Below, one piece after another: positions 52,923 to 62,197 of a stretch of 64,000 bases of DNA (position 1 is its first letter; each line of letters opens with the position of its first letter). The stretch comes from Paenibacillus silviterrae (GTDB lineage: Bacteria > Bacillota > Bacilli > Paenibacillales > NBRC-103111). Below the pieces are notes generated by a model that worked only from the letters and a program-made list of their open reading frames with translations, ran no database searches and had not been told where the DNA came from. Both the position numbers and the translations under genes were made by a program. Location: the NCBI RefSeq assembly GCF_030167925.1, contig NZ_JASKUT010000002.1:2151690-2215689 (forward strand), in the 5' to 3' direction.

Positions 52923-54452
52923 ATGCAAAAGAAGGTATGGCCTATGCTGCTAAGCAGCGTCATGTTAGCCACAGGTGCACTGGCAGGGTGCTCGTCCGGT
53001 GACGGTAAGCCGGCAGCGGGCGGGCAGGACGCTGCGAAGTCCGGCGAAAGCAAGCAACCGATGAAGATCAGCATCACCGTGGAGGGCTCGGGACTGCCGA
53101 CGCCGGAAGAGGATTGGATCAAGAAGGAGCTGGATAAGCGCCTGAATATCGATGTTTCTCTAACAGCGATTCAAGGATCGAACGATTATCTGAATCAAAT
53201 GAAGGTCCGCTCCGCCGCCGGCAATATGCCCGACTTAATGATGGTGGACCTGGTGACGTTGAATGATTTTGCCCAGAAGGGACTGCTGCTGGATCTGACG
53301 CCTCACTTGGATACGAAGCTGAAGCAGGCCAAGGATTTCATGGGAGCGAGCCTGCTGAAGAAGGGCATGGTGAACGGCAAATACTTTGCGATTACCCGGA
53401 TTCCCGACGTTCCGTTCTCCTCCTTCTGGATTCGTCAGGATTGGCTGAATACGCTGGGTTTGAAAGCGCCGACTACCTTGGATGAGCTTTATACGGTAGC
53501 CAAGGCGTTCACCGAGAAGGATCCGGACGGCAACGGCAAGAAGGATACGTACGGATTTACGGGAACGGAATTACCCGCCTTCGCGCCGATTTTTGGAGCT
53601 TATGGCATGGGTGCTCCGGGAGCGGGACATTTCTATCTAAAGGACGGTAAGCTGTTTAACACCTATTACGATCCCAACATGACGGCGGCGCTGGAATACA
53701 TTAAGAAGCTGATAGCCGAGGATCTTGTGGATCCTCAGTTCATGACGAACAAAGGAACCATGGCACGTGACCAGGCGTTCCAGGGGAAAGCGGGGATTAT
53801 TTTCACCGGCTGGACGGAGATCGGCAAGCAGGAGTTCATTCAGCAGTACAAAACCGTCAATGCGAAGGCCGAATGGGTACCGATCGAACCGCCGAAGGGT
53901 CCGGGAGGACAATACGACAGCGCCTTCGATGCGGAGAAACCTTCCCGTCTGTTCGTCATCCCGAAGTCGCTGGAGAAAAATCCCGAGAAGCTTCAGAAAA
54001 TATTCGACCTGCTCAACTACATCTCCGGCAAGGAAGGGAATCAGTTAGTGATGTACGGCATCGAAGGCAGACATTACAACTTGAAGAACGGCAAAATCGA
54101 GCTGACCGATGCGATGACGAAGGAAGGGAACTACTTCCATTACTATCAAATGACCGGCCGTCCGAATGAAGAATATTTGACGGCTAAGTTTCCTAAGGAA
54201 GAACCTTACATCAAGTTCGCTCTGAAGCTGCCGCGACTCAACAGCATGGACAGTGCCATTATTCCTCCGGCCGGCTACAATGCGGCGGATGCGGACCGTT
54301 ATGCCAAGGAGGAGCTGGTGAAATTCGTCTATGGCAAGCGTCCGCTCTCGGAGTACCCGGCTTTCTTGAAGACCTTGGAGGATACGTTCAAATACAAGCT
54401 GCTGCTGGATGAAGCCCAGAAGCGGGCCAAAGAGCTGGAATTGATCAAATAG
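52923..54452 (+). CDS. Extracellular solute-binding lipoprotein (LplA-type)
   Basis: 509 residues from the ATG at 52923, after AAGAAGGGG; an in-frame ATG at 52896 is not preceded by a good site. The lipoprotein signal ends in LAGC with Cys23 as lipidation site. The mature protein is a large periplasmic-type binding fold of the LplA/YtcQ group that captures oligosaccharides for the two permeases. The ligand cannot be read from the sequence. Co-transcribed with the permeases and two oxidoreductases, suggesting an acidic or oxidised sugar or cyclitol substrate (inference). Confidence 0.92.
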   Translation: MQKKVWPMLLSSVMLATGALAGCSSGDGKPAAGGQDAAKSGESKQPMKISITVEGSGLPTPEEDWIKKELDKRLNIDVSLTAIQGSNDYLNQMKVRSAAGNMPDLMMVDLVTLNDFAQKGLLLDLTPHLDTKLKQAKDFMGASLLKKGMVNGKYFAITRIPDVPFSSFWIRQDWLNTLGLKAPTTLDELYTVAKAFTEKDPDGNGKKDTYGFTGTELPAFAPIFGAYGMGAPGAGHFYLKDGKLFNTYYDPNMTAALEYIKKLIAEDLVDPQFMTNKGTMARDQAFQGKAGIIFTGWTEIGKQEFIQQYKTVNAKAEWVPIEPPKGPGGQYDSAFDAEKPSRLFVIPKSLEKNPEKLQKIFDLLNYISGKEGNQLVMYGIEGRHYNLKNGKIELTDAMTKEGNYFHYYQMTGRPNEEYLTAKFPKEEPYIKFALKLPRLNSMDSAIIPPAGYNAADADRYAKEELVKFVYGKRPLSEYPAFLKTLEDTFKYKLLLDEAQKRAKELELIK

Positions 54453-54463
54453 GGGGTTAGAAC

Positions 54464-56410
54464 GTGGGTGTGGAGATGAACTTTGATGTAGCGGTATACG
54501 GCGCAACCCCCGGAGGCATCGGTGCGGCCCTAGGCGCAGCCAGAAGGGGACTGCGCACCCTCTTGGCCGAACCGACGGGACATTTCGGCGGGCTCATGAC
54601 GAGCGGACTCGGGCGAACGGACATTATATCCAGAGAAGCCTGCGGCGCTGTCTTTCGGGAGTTCGCCGACGCTGTGCTGGACTACTATGCCGGCACATAT
54701 GGCTCGGATTCCGAACAGGTAAAGCAGTGTAATCGGGGGCTGTTCTTCGAGCCCTCGGTCGCTATGCGCATCCTGAAGGAGATGGTTGCCCGGGAGGCGC
54801 TGATTGAGGTAAGGCTGCAATGTGAGCTCTCTCGGGCGCATGTTGAGCAGGGCTGTTTGCGGCGGATTGATCTCACCGATGCTTCAGGTAATGGGCGGAG
54901 CTTTGCCGCAGGCGTCTTCATCGACGCGACCTATGAAGGCGATTTAGCCGCCATGGCCGGGGTGCCGTACCGGCTTGGCCGGGAATCCCGGGACGAGTGG
55001 AACGAGGAGTATGCCGGCCGCTTGTATATGAACTTTGACCCCTCGAAGGAGGTGTTTCAGGGCAGCACCGGGGAAGGCGACGACCGGATTCAAGCCTATA
55101 ACTTTCGGCTGTGCCTGACTCAAAATCCGGAGAACTTCGTGCCGATCAAGCGCCCGTCCTCCTACAACCGTGAGGATTACGTCAGCTTGCTGCGGGACGT
55201 GGCGGAAGGACGGGTGAAGTCGATTCGGGATGTCAGCAACATGCTTCCCGTTCCCAACGGCAAAACTGATTGCAATAACCATCATTACTGCATGTGCTCG
55301 ACGGATTTGCCGGAGGAGAATACGGCCTACGCGGAAGGCAGCCGGGAGATGAGGGAGTCATTCATCGCGCGGCAGCGGTCGTATATTCAGGGGCTGCTCT
55401 GGTTTGTGCAGCACGATGAGGAGCTGCCGGCGGCCTTCCGTGAGGAAGCGCTAACCTGGGGTTATGCGGCGGATGAATTCCAAGACAGCGACCATTTCCC
55501 CCCGCAGATTTATGTTCGTGAAGCCCGGAGGATCGTGGGAGAATACACGTTCACGGAGAATGATGCCAGGCTGTCTCCCGGTCTGGAGCGGGCGCCTATT
55601 CATCACGACAGCATCGCCATCGGCGATTATCCGATCGATTCCCATGCGACCCGCAAGCGTGAGCCGGAAGGGCAGGACAAGGCACTGGAGGGGTTCCTGG
55701 GCTTAGGGTGGCTGACGAAGGTGTATCAGATCCCTTACGGCGTTATCGTGCCTAAGGGTGTCGATGGACTGCTCGTTCCGGTTGCGGTATCCGCTTCCCA
55801 CATGGGCTTCGGGACGATCCGCATGGAGCCTTGCTGGATGCAGATCGGTTTCGCGGCAGGGATCGCTGCGCAGCTTTCGATAGCGCGTGGGGTGACCGTG
55901 CGCGAGCTGTCCGTCGATGTACTTCAAGATGCCCTGCTTGCGGAAAACCAACGGATCACCTACTTCGACGACGTTGACTGGGCGGATCCCGCTAGGAAAG
56001 CGGCGGAGTACTTCGGCACCAAGGGCTTCTTCACCTCCTATCATGCATTGTTGTCCGAGCCGGTAACGGTAACGGAAGCCTCGCTGCTGGCCGTACGGAT
56101 TCGGTCGCTGCCGGGCTGTGGAGCAGTCCCTATGCTGCCCGCCTCCTCCGGGGTGCTACCGGCTGGGGTCGATATGGGGCCAAGGCTGCCGAAGCAGGAG
56201 CCGTCGCCGAGTGAAAATTGGTCGGCGCATCCCTACCTGCCGGCCGCCATGGCTGAGCGCTGGCTCCAAGCGGTGGCCGGAGCTTTGCATGTGCCGAGAG
56301 CAGCGGCAGCGGCTGAACGCTCCGGTGGAGAGGCATCGGCGGCGATGACGCGTGGAAAGCTGCTGCAAGGGCTATATGAATTGCTGAGTGCCACACGATC
56401 CTATACTTAA
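54464..56410 (+). CDS. FAD-dependent oxidoreductase (FAD_oxidored family), larger
   Basis: 648 residues from a GTG at 54464, seven bases after GGGGG. N-terminal Rossmann loop VAVYGATPGGIGAALGAARRG (GxxxxG variant), then GHFGGLMTSGLG, the FAD_oxidored hallmark, and a C-terminal FAD-contact segment SASHMGFGTIRMEPCWMQIG. The last ~100 residues are proline/alanine rich and not conserved-looking. It is cytoplasmic, with no signal peptide. It follows the binding protein by 11 bases and precedes a second member of the same family. Probably oxidises the transported sugar or a derivative. Confidence 0.85.
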   Translation: MGVEMNFDVAVYGATPGGIGAALGAARRGLRTLLAEPTGHFGGLMTSGLGRTDIISREACGAVFREFADAVLDYYAGTYGSDSEQVKQCNRGLFFEPSVAMRILKEMVAREALIEVRLQCELSRAHVEQGCLRRIDLTDASGNGRSFAAGVFIDATYEGDLAAMAGVPYRLGRESRDEWNEEYAGRLYMNFDPSKEVFQGSTGEGDDRIQAYNFRLCLTQNPENFVPIKRPSSYNREDYVSLLRDVAEGRVKSIRDVSNMLPVPNGKTDCNNHHYCMCSTDLPEENTAYAEGSREMRESFIARQRSYIQGLLWFVQHDEELPAAFREEALTWGYAADEFQDSDHFPPQIYVREARRIVGEYTFTENDARLSPGLERAPIHHDSIAIGDYPIDSHATRKREPEGQDKALEGFLGLGWLTKVYQIPYGVIVPKGVDGLLVPVAVSASHMGFGTIRMEPCWMQIGFAAGIAAQLSIARGVTVRELSVDVLQDALLAENQRITYFDDVDWADPARKAAEYFGTKGFFTSYHALLSEPVTVTEASLLAVRIRSLPGCGAVPMLPASSGVLPAGVDMGPRLPKQEPSPSENWSAHPYLPAAMAERWLQAVAGALHVPRAAAAAERSGGEASAAMTRGKLLQGLYELLSATRSYT

Positions 56411-56428
56411 ACTAGGGAGGCTGGTCCC

Positions 56429-57673
56429 ATGACCCGATATACTTTTCAAAGAGAGCTTAGCGTCTACGAAAGTACGGACATTCTTGTGATTGGAGGAGGG
56501 CCCGCCGGAGTAGCTGCGGCGATCGCGGCCTCGCGATGCGGGAAGAAGGTCATCCTGCTGGAGCATTCCGGTCAGCTTGGAGGCATGGGCACGCTAGGCA
56601 ATGTGAGTGTATTCATGGGTGTCGGCAATGTGACCGGCATTTACCGTGAAATGATTGCCGAGACGATGCCGGATAAGCTGCCGAAGACGCATACGGAGTC
56701 GATTTGGCCGCAGTATAACCCCTTTGTCATCCGCCATTACTTAAACCAGAAGCTGGAGAAGGAAGGAGTCAGGGTATATTACCATGCCAACTGTGTCGGT
56801 GTCATCGGTCAAGAGAACGGCGTTCAGGCCGTTGCGGTGAACACGAGAGAGGGGCTGATTGCCCTCGAAGCCCGAGTGCTGATTGACTGCACCGGCGATG
56901 CCAAGGTTGCAATCGATGCGGGGGCTGAGTATCACTCCGGACGCGATTCGGACGGTTTGACGCAGCCGATGACCCTAATGTTCATGATGCAGAATACGGG
57001 CAAGCCTGTGAAACCCTATTTGCCGGAGGATGGCTACTACTACGAGAAGGTGTCGGATTTGCCGCAGGGACGCCATCTGTTCTGGGAACGCGGAGACGAG
57101 GGAACTCTGCTGGTGAACATGACCCGGGTCAAGGGGAACGGGGCGAAGATCGAGGACATTAACTACGCGGAGAAGGAAGCGCTGCGGCAAGTGTTTTCCG
57201 TTGCACATTATTTACAGCGCAACGGCTTCGAGAACTATGCGTTGACCCATATTCCGGGGCAAATCGGTGTGAGAGAGACGAACCAAATCGTCGGTATGTA
57301 TACGCTGACGGAAGAGGATGTCACCTCCGGGCGTCGATTCGACGATGTGGTTGCCCAGACCAACTACGAGATCGACATCCACAGCCCGGACGGCAAATCC
57401 GGCACCGATGAGCGGAAGGTCAGCGGCTATGACATTCCGTATCGCTGCCTGGTGCCGAAAGGAGTGGAGGGCGTCCTCGTAGCGGGCCGTGCGATCTCGG
57501 CCACGCATGTAGCCATGTCGTCCATGCGCGTGCAGGCGACCTGCTACGGGCTGGGCCAATCGGCAGGCGTGGCTGCGGCGCTGGCCGTCGAAAGCGGCTG
57601 CAGGCTGGCTGAGGTGGATATGGCCCGAGTGCATGAGCGTTTACGTGAGCAGGACGTTACGTTTTTGAAATAA
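56429..57673 (+). CDS. FAD-dependent oxidoreductase (FAD_oxidored family), smaller
   Basis: 414 residues. A dinucleotide-binding motif ILVIGGGPAGVAAAIAASRCG lies near residues 19-39, followed by GGMGTLGNVSVFMG. The C-terminal signature VAGRAISATHVAMSSMRVQATCYGLGQ closes the FAD site. AGGGAGG precedes the ATG. It shares the family architecture of the upstream gene without being a close duplicate. Last gene of the transport/oxidoreductase operon. Confidence 0.88.
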   Translation: MTRYTFQRELSVYESTDILVIGGGPAGVAAAIAASRCGKKVILLEHSGQLGGMGTLGNVSVFMGVGNVTGIYREMIAETMPDKLPKTHTESIWPQYNPFVIRHYLNQKLEKEGVRVYYHANCVGVIGQENGVQAVAVNTREGLIALEARVLIDCTGDAKVAIDAGAEYHSGRDSDGLTQPMTLMFMMQNTGKPVKPYLPEDGYYYEKVSDLPQGRHLFWERGDEGTLLVNMTRVKGNGAKIEDINYAEKEALRQVFSVAHYLQRNGFENYALTHIPGQIGVRETNQIVGMYTLTEEDVTSGRRFDDVVAQTNYEIDIHSPDGKSGTDERKVSGYDIPYRCLVPKGVEGVLVAGRAISATHVAMSSMRVQATCYGLGQSAGVAAALAVESGCRLAEVDMARVHERLREQDVTFLK

Positions 57674-57679
57674 GCAGAG

Positions 57680-57716
57680 GAACAGGCGCTTGGATCAAAG
57701 CGTCTGTTCTTTTATT
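57680..57716 (+). terminator. Terminator of the transport/oxidoreductase operon
   Basis: GAACAGGCGCTT/AAGCGTCTGTTC, 12 pairs with one G-U, then TTTTATTTATT. Confidence 0.8.
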
Positions 57717-57846
57717 TATTGCACGTTTGCTCTCTCTGTGACAAATTTGTAAGACGTAGTCCAACATTGTAAGAAGAATCGATGGGAAAATTCATGGCTG
57801 CTCTTTTATAATAGCAACATATTCATTGACATAAGGAGAGTAAGCA

Positions 57847-58419
57847 ATGGCATTATCTGAATGGAATATCCAGCTGTTTCGATGGATGAATGACTTAGGG
57901 AAGCAATACGAGAAGTTAAATCCTGCTATGATCTTCATTGCCGAGAGATTGGTGTTTTTCTTGGTTATCGGCATGATTGTTCTTTGGTTTTCCAGAGACA
58001 AGCTCAACCGGATGATGGTGGTCTGCGGGGTCATGACATTCGCTTTGGCTGAGCTTCTGGGGAAGGCTGCAGGCATGATTCACTCTCATCACCAGCCTTT
58101 CGCTGAGCTTCCGGATGTGAATCGATTAATAGAGAAAGCGGTGGATAATTCCTTTCCCAGCGATCATACGATCTTGTTTTTTTCCTTTGCGGCAACCTTT
58201 TGGCTGTTTAGAAGGAAGTCCGGTGTGATCTGGCTAGGCATAGCTTTTCTTGTAGGGTTCTCCCGGATTTGGGTGGGGGTTCATTACCCGGTCGATGTAC
58301 TTGCCGGGGCGGTGATCAGTGTCGTCTCTGCTTTGATTGTATACTACGCTATTCCTAAGGTAGGCTGGGTAAATGGGTTGGTAATGAGCTATGATAAGGG
58401 AGAATCCCAATCACGATAA
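57847..58419 (+). CDS. Undecaprenyl-diphosphatase, BcrC/PAP2 type
   Basis: 190 residues with about five membrane helices. PAP2 motifs: a degenerate first motif, PSDH (motif 2) near residue 103, and SRIWVGVHYPVDVLAG (motif 3) with catalytic His and Asp. BcrC-type enzymes recycle undecaprenyl pyrophosphate for peptidoglycan synthesis and give bacitracin resistance. AAGGAGAG precedes the ATG. Monocistronic, followed by an AT-rich hairpin region. Confidence 0.88.
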   Translation: MALSEWNIQLFRWMNDLGKQYEKLNPAMIFIAERLVFFLVIGMIVLWFSRDKLNRMMVVCGVMTFALAELLGKAAGMIHSHHQPFAELPDVNRLIEKAVDNSFPSDHTILFFSFAATFWLFRRKSGVIWLGIAFLVGFSRIWVGVHYPVDVLAGAVISVVSALIVYYAIPKVGWVNGLVMSYDKGESQSR

Positions 58420-58458
58420 ACGATTATAATAGTTATTAGGATTAACAAAATTATTATA

Positions 58459-58479
58459 AATAATAATGTTGTTATTATT
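58459..58479. repeat. AT-only hairpin downstream of bcrC-like gene
   Basis: AATAATAA-TGTTG-TTATTATT within a ~60-base AT-rich stretch (58440-58495). Weakly stable; possible transcript end of the phosphatase gene. Confidence 0.4.
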
Positions 58480-58543
58480 ATATATTATTAAAAGACCATT
58501 GAGATTTCTTGCTCTCAGGTAAAGTAAGGTCGCCACTTGCCAC

Positions 58544-58572
58544 TTGACACGGTAACCCGAATCCACTATGAT
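58544..58572 (+). promoter_or_regulatory. Strong SigA promoter of the T-box/proS transcript
   Basis: A consensus -35 TTGACA (58544-58549), a 17-base spacer, and -10 TATGAT (58567-58572), placing transcription start near 58579, just upstream of the T-box. Confidence 0.8.
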
Positions 58573-58589
58573 CATTAGCAATATATGAC

Positions 58590-58820
58590 AATTGCAATGA
58601 CCGAGGACATAATGTTTACGGATTCGGCGATACAGAGAGGGATCCCTTGGCTGTGAGGAACCCCGTCGGAATAAACATTCCCGCCTTGAGAGCTGCTGTG
58701 GTGAAGCCTAGTAACCGCTGCCGGTTCCGGCCGTTAACCGGATCGAAGGATCGTCGTTCCCGGCGATTGAATTAAGGGTGGTACCACGACACATTCGTCC
58801 CTGACGAATGTGTTTTTTTG
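58590..58820 (+). promoter_or_regulatory. T-box riboswitch with proline specifier
   Basis: Stem I contains CGAGG (58602-58606)/CCTTG (58684-58688) and AATGTTTA (58611-58618)/TAAACATT (58672-58679). The internal loop between them is CCCG at 58680-58683, giving a CCC or CCG proline specifier. AGAGAGGGA and GGCTGTGAG mark the apical part. The T-box AGGGTGGTACCACG is at 58775-58788, and the UGGU bulge would pair with an ACCA tRNA end. The terminator ACACATTCGTC/GACGAATGTGT plus seven T is at 58789-58820. Uncharged tRNA-Pro should cause antitermination and raise proS expression. Confidence 0.92.
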
Positions 58821-58842
58821 TTCCCAAAAGGAGGAATGAACC

Positions 58843-60546
58843 ATGAGACAATCAGCATTATTCGGCAATACGTTAAGGGAAATCCCGGCGGAAGCGGAAA
58901 CCATCAGTCATCAGCTCCTGGTTAAAGCGGGATTTATTCGCCAGCTTGCAGCCGGGGTATACACCTACTTGCCGTTGGGCTGGCGTGTGCTTCGCCAATT
59001 GGAGCGCATCCTTCGCGAAGAGCTGGAGCAAGCGGGAGCTCAGGAGCTGTTGATGCCAGCCTTACAGCCGGCCGAGCTGTGGTCGGAATCGGGACGTTAT
59101 CGTGCCTACGGACCTGAGCTGATGCGTTTAGAGGACCGGCATGACAGGGAGTTTGTCTTGGGACCTACGCATGAAGAGGTGATAACTTCCCTTGTGAAGC
59201 AAGAAATCGGTTCTTACCGAAAGCTTCCGCTGATCCTATATCAAATCCAAACCAAATTTCGCGACGAACGCCGTCCCCGGTTTGGACTGATGCGGGGGAG
59301 AGAGTTTCTGATGAAGGACGCTTATTCCTTTGATGCAGCATGGGAAGGCTTGGACCGCTCCTATAGGAGCATGTATGAAGCATATCTCCGGATCTTTCGG
59401 CGATGCGGATTGAACGTCAAGGTGGTGGAAGCCGATGCGGGCACGATAGGCGGGGAGGGCGAAACACACGAATTTATGGCACTTGCCGACATAGGGGAGG
59501 ATACGATCGTTTCCTGCACGGCATGTGATTATGCAGCCAACCTGGAAAAGGCGCAATCCGGATTTGTGGATACGCGTCACAAGGAATCGAATGTAGATAC
59601 CGTCACGTCCATCTATACTCCAGGAACGCGTACGATCGAGCAGCTAACGCAAACGCTTCAGGTGACACCGAAAGAGATTATTAAGACGCTCCTCTACTTA
59701 GCGGATGATCAGCCTATTGCGGTGGTTGTTCGTGGCGATCATGAAGTGAATGAGGCCAAGGTAAAAGGCTACTTGCGTGCTGATACCATCATGCTGGCCG
59801 ACGGACGAACGACGGAAGCGGTGACGGGAGCGCCGGTTGGCTTTGTCGGTCCGGTCGGGTTGAGCATCCCGGTCCTTGTGGATGAAGCGGTTGTGTCTTT
59901 GCAGTTGGGGATCTGTGGAGCGAACCAAACCGATTATCACTTGAGCAACGTGGTTCCCGGACGAGATTTTCCATTAGAACGAACCGGTGACTTCCGGAAT
60001 GCCAAGGAAGGAGATCGCTGCTTGCGCTGTGACGAGGGCGTTCTTCGAACGGATAAGGGGATCGAAGTGGGACATGTGTTTAAGCTGGGTACGAAGTACA
60101 GTGATGCATTCGGAGCGCGGTTCCTGGATTCCAATGGCAGAGAGCAAGCCTTGATTATGGGGTGTTATGGCATAGGAGTTTCCCGTCTATTGTCCGCCCT
60201 GGTCGAGCAGCATCACGATGAACGAGGCATGGTCTGGCCGCCTGAGCTGGCTCCATTTCAGGTACATCTCATTCCTGTATCTGTCAAGGACGATACGCAG
60301 ATGAAGACGGCAGCAGCCTTATACGATCAATTAAGGAGTCTCGGAGTTGAAGTGCTTCTTGATGATCGCGACGATCGAGTCGGCGTTAAGTTTTATGATT
60401 CCGAGCTCATTGGAATCCCCATCCGTATGGTGATTGGGAGGGATGCCGAGAAAGGTAGGGTTGAGCTGATGATGCGCAGCACGAATGAAAAACAGACTAT
60501 ATCGATTGAGGAAGCACTGTCCAGGGTTTTGAACGTATTGCACTGA
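58843..60546 (+). CDS. proS: Prolyl-tRNA synthetase
   Basis: 567 residues, the normal length of bacterial ProS with the inserted editing domain. Class II motif 2 is visible as TKFRDERRPRFGLMRGREFLMKDAYSF, with GPTHEEV upstream and motif 3-like MGCYGIGVSRLL near residue 445. The INS editing domain lies about 235-390 and an anticodon-binding domain forms the C-terminus. AAAGGAGG precedes the ATG. It charges tRNA-Pro with proline in the cytoplasm. Controlled by the proline T-box directly upstream. Confidence 0.96.
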   Translation: MRQSALFGNTLREIPAEAETISHQLLVKAGFIRQLAAGVYTYLPLGWRVLRQLERILREELEQAGAQELLMPALQPAELWSESGRYRAYGPELMRLEDRHDREFVLGPTHEEVITSLVKQEIGSYRKLPLILYQIQTKFRDERRPRFGLMRGREFLMKDAYSFDAAWEGLDRSYRSMYEAYLRIFRRCGLNVKVVEADAGTIGGEGETHEFMALADIGEDTIVSCTACDYAANLEKAQSGFVDTRHKESNVDTVTSIYTPGTRTIEQLTQTLQVTPKEIIKTLLYLADDQPIAVVVRGDHEVNEAKVKGYLRADTIMLADGRTTEAVTGAPVGFVGPVGLSIPVLVDEAVVSLQLGICGANQTDYHLSNVVPGRDFPLERTGDFRNAKEGDRCLRCDEGVLRTDKGIEVGHVFKLGTKYSDAFGARFLDSNGREQALIMGCYGIGVSRLLSALVEQHHDERGMVWPPELAPFQVHLIPVSVKDDTQMKTAAALYDQLRSLGVEVLLDDRDDRVGVKFYDSELIGIPIRMVIGRDAEKGRVELMMRSTNEKQTISIEEALSRVLNVLH

Positions 60547-60584
60547 CCGGCGGATATCCGACACCGTATCCCTCACAAATGCAG

Positions 60585-60625
60585 AAAAGAGCGGCTGAGT
60601 TCAGGCGTCTCTTTTTCTTTTTTTT
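60585..60625 (+). terminator. Terminator after proS
   Basis: AAAAGAG-CG-CTG / CAG-CG-CTCTTTT stem with small bulges, then a long T-rich tract of about 15 bases. Confidence 0.8.
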
Positions 60626-60720
60626 TTGAAAAAATTGCTTTATTTACGGAGGTATCATGATAAAATAAATAACGTTTGCATAAAACAGGTGAGCATTTTA
60701 CAAGGTAGAGGCGATTGTTG

Positions 60721-61521
60721 ATGAACATAGGAATCGATGCCGGCGGCACATTGATCAAAATAGCTTACAGGAAGCAGGACCGGATTGAGTTCAAAAGCTT
60801 GCCTGTATCCAAGCTGGAGGAAGTCACGGCATGGATCAACCGTTTGGCTGAGGCGAAGCTTTGTATTACGGGCGGAAGAACTGCCCAGGTGAAGGCAGCT
60901 CTACATAAAGAGGCATCCGAGATTGTGGAATTCGAAGGGACCGTTCGAGGGGCGAAGTATCTCCTGCAAAGCGAACAAATCGACCCAGGCTCTTTCATAT
61001 TGACGAATGTGGGAACAGGAACGTCCATCCACCGCGTTCAGGACCAAGGGCATGCGCGAGTGGGAGGAACCGGGGTTGGCGGGGGCACGCTCATGGGGCT
61101 TTCGCAGCTGTTAACGGGCATTACGGATTATGAAGCTATTGTTTCCCTCGCCGCTTCGGGCGACAGGGATCGGATCGACCTGAAGGTGCGTCATATTTAT
61201 GAAGGAACGGAGCCGCCCATCCCCGGGGATCTTACCGCCAGTAATTTCGGCAGGTTGACGGCTAATGTCCATCTGCTGACGAAGGAAGAGCTATTGTCCT
61301 CCGTCGTCGGATTGGTGGGAGAAACCGTAGCGACGGCCAGCGTACTGGCAGCCGGGCAGTGCGGATCCTCCTCGGTCGTATACATCGGATCCTCTTTCCT
61401 GAATAATGAGCCTTTGAAAGAAGTTGTCCGATATTACACTGACCTACGGGGGGCCCGCCCCATTTTTCTGGACAATGGCCAATATTGCGGTGCCATCGGC
61501 TCCCTGCTGAGTATTAACTGA
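60721..61521 (+). CDS. coaW: Type II pantothenate kinase
   Basis: 266 residues from the ATG at 60721, eight bases after GTAGAGG; two in-frame TTGs precede it. It has the acetate/sugar-kinase-fold phosphate loop GIDAGGTLIKIAY at the N-terminus, NVGTGTSIHRV, and GGTGVGGGTLMGLSQLL, typical of the CoaW group found in staphylococci and some Bacillales. It phosphorylates pantothenate, the first step of coenzyme A synthesis. Its stop overlaps the convergent GNAT gene by eight bases. Confidence 0.92.
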   Translation: MNIGIDAGGTLIKIAYRKQDRIEFKSLPVSKLEEVTAWINRLAEAKLCITGGRTAQVKAALHKEASEIVEFEGTVRGAKYLLQSEQIDPGSFILTNVGTGTSIHRVQDQGHARVGGTGVGGGTLMGLSQLLTGITDYEAIVSLAASGDRDRIDLKVRHIYEGTEPPIPGDLTASNFGRLTANVHLLTKEELLSSVVGLVGETVATASVLAAGQCGSSSVVYIGSSFLNNEPLKEVVRYYTDLRGARPIFLDNGQYCGAIGSLLSIN

Positions 61522-61960
61522 TTGAGTAGTTGATCCAATTCCCCTGAAGGCTGCCCATTTGAGCAAAGAATTGCTGGGCCCGTTCATTCTGGGCAGCCGT
61601 AATCCACGACATGTAAGCAAAGCCTTGATCCTGCGAGTAGGTTTTGCAGTGCAGAAACAGCGAAGCTTCGATCTCCGTATTTCGGTAAGGCTCCAATACA
61701 AAGAAATCGTTCATGATCGTAATTTTGCCGGCCCTCATCGTACTGAAGGTGAAATATATCGTGGCAAACCCGATAAGTTGCGTATCCTGCTCTACAACGA
61801 ATTGGATCCCGACTTGCTTCTCCAGCAGGGTTTGGATAAGCAGGTGAATCTTCTCATCCGACGGCCAGGGATTCTTATAAAATCCAACGATGTATTCATG
61901 CATGAGTTCTGTAATCCGCGGGATGTCGGAAGGCGCGGCATTTCTAATAGTATAGGACAA
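61514..61960 (-). CDS. GNAT family N-acetyltransferase
   Basis: 148 residues from a TTG at 61960 with AAGGAGG ten bases upstream; an in-frame ATG at 62002 has no site, so the longer form is less likely. The GNAT fold is seen as YTIRNAAPSDIPRITELM at the start, IGFATIYFTFSTM (beta4), then DFFVLEPYRN and a C-terminal AAQNERAQQFFAQMG. The canonical Q/RxxGxG/A acetyl-CoA loop is replaced by a diverged stretch after EPYRN. The substrate is unknown. Convergent with coaW and overlapping it. Confidence 0.78.
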   Translation of the reverse strand: MSYTIRNAAPSDIPRITELMHEYIVGFYKNPWPSDEKIHLLIQTLLEKQVGIQFVVEQDTQLIGFATIYFTFSTMRAGKITIMNDFFVLEPYRNTEIEASLFLHCKTYSQDQGFAYMSWITAAQNERAQQFFAQMGSLQGNWINYSIS

Positions 61961-62197
61961 TGGCAGATGCCTCCTTGCAGCTATGATTGTATAAATATAC
62001 ATTAAATATTATATATATTCAACACAAAAAAGCACGCTCCGCCGAATATACCTGCAGTTCAAAAATTTCAGTGACGGACCCCGAACGGTAAGAAGATTAA
62101 CTTTTTCCATGAAAAGGAAACCTATCTGTTCTATTTGGCGTATTATCTATGGGAGTTTATAGTCAGTCTTGCAACAATAGGTAAGGGAGATGAAGTT

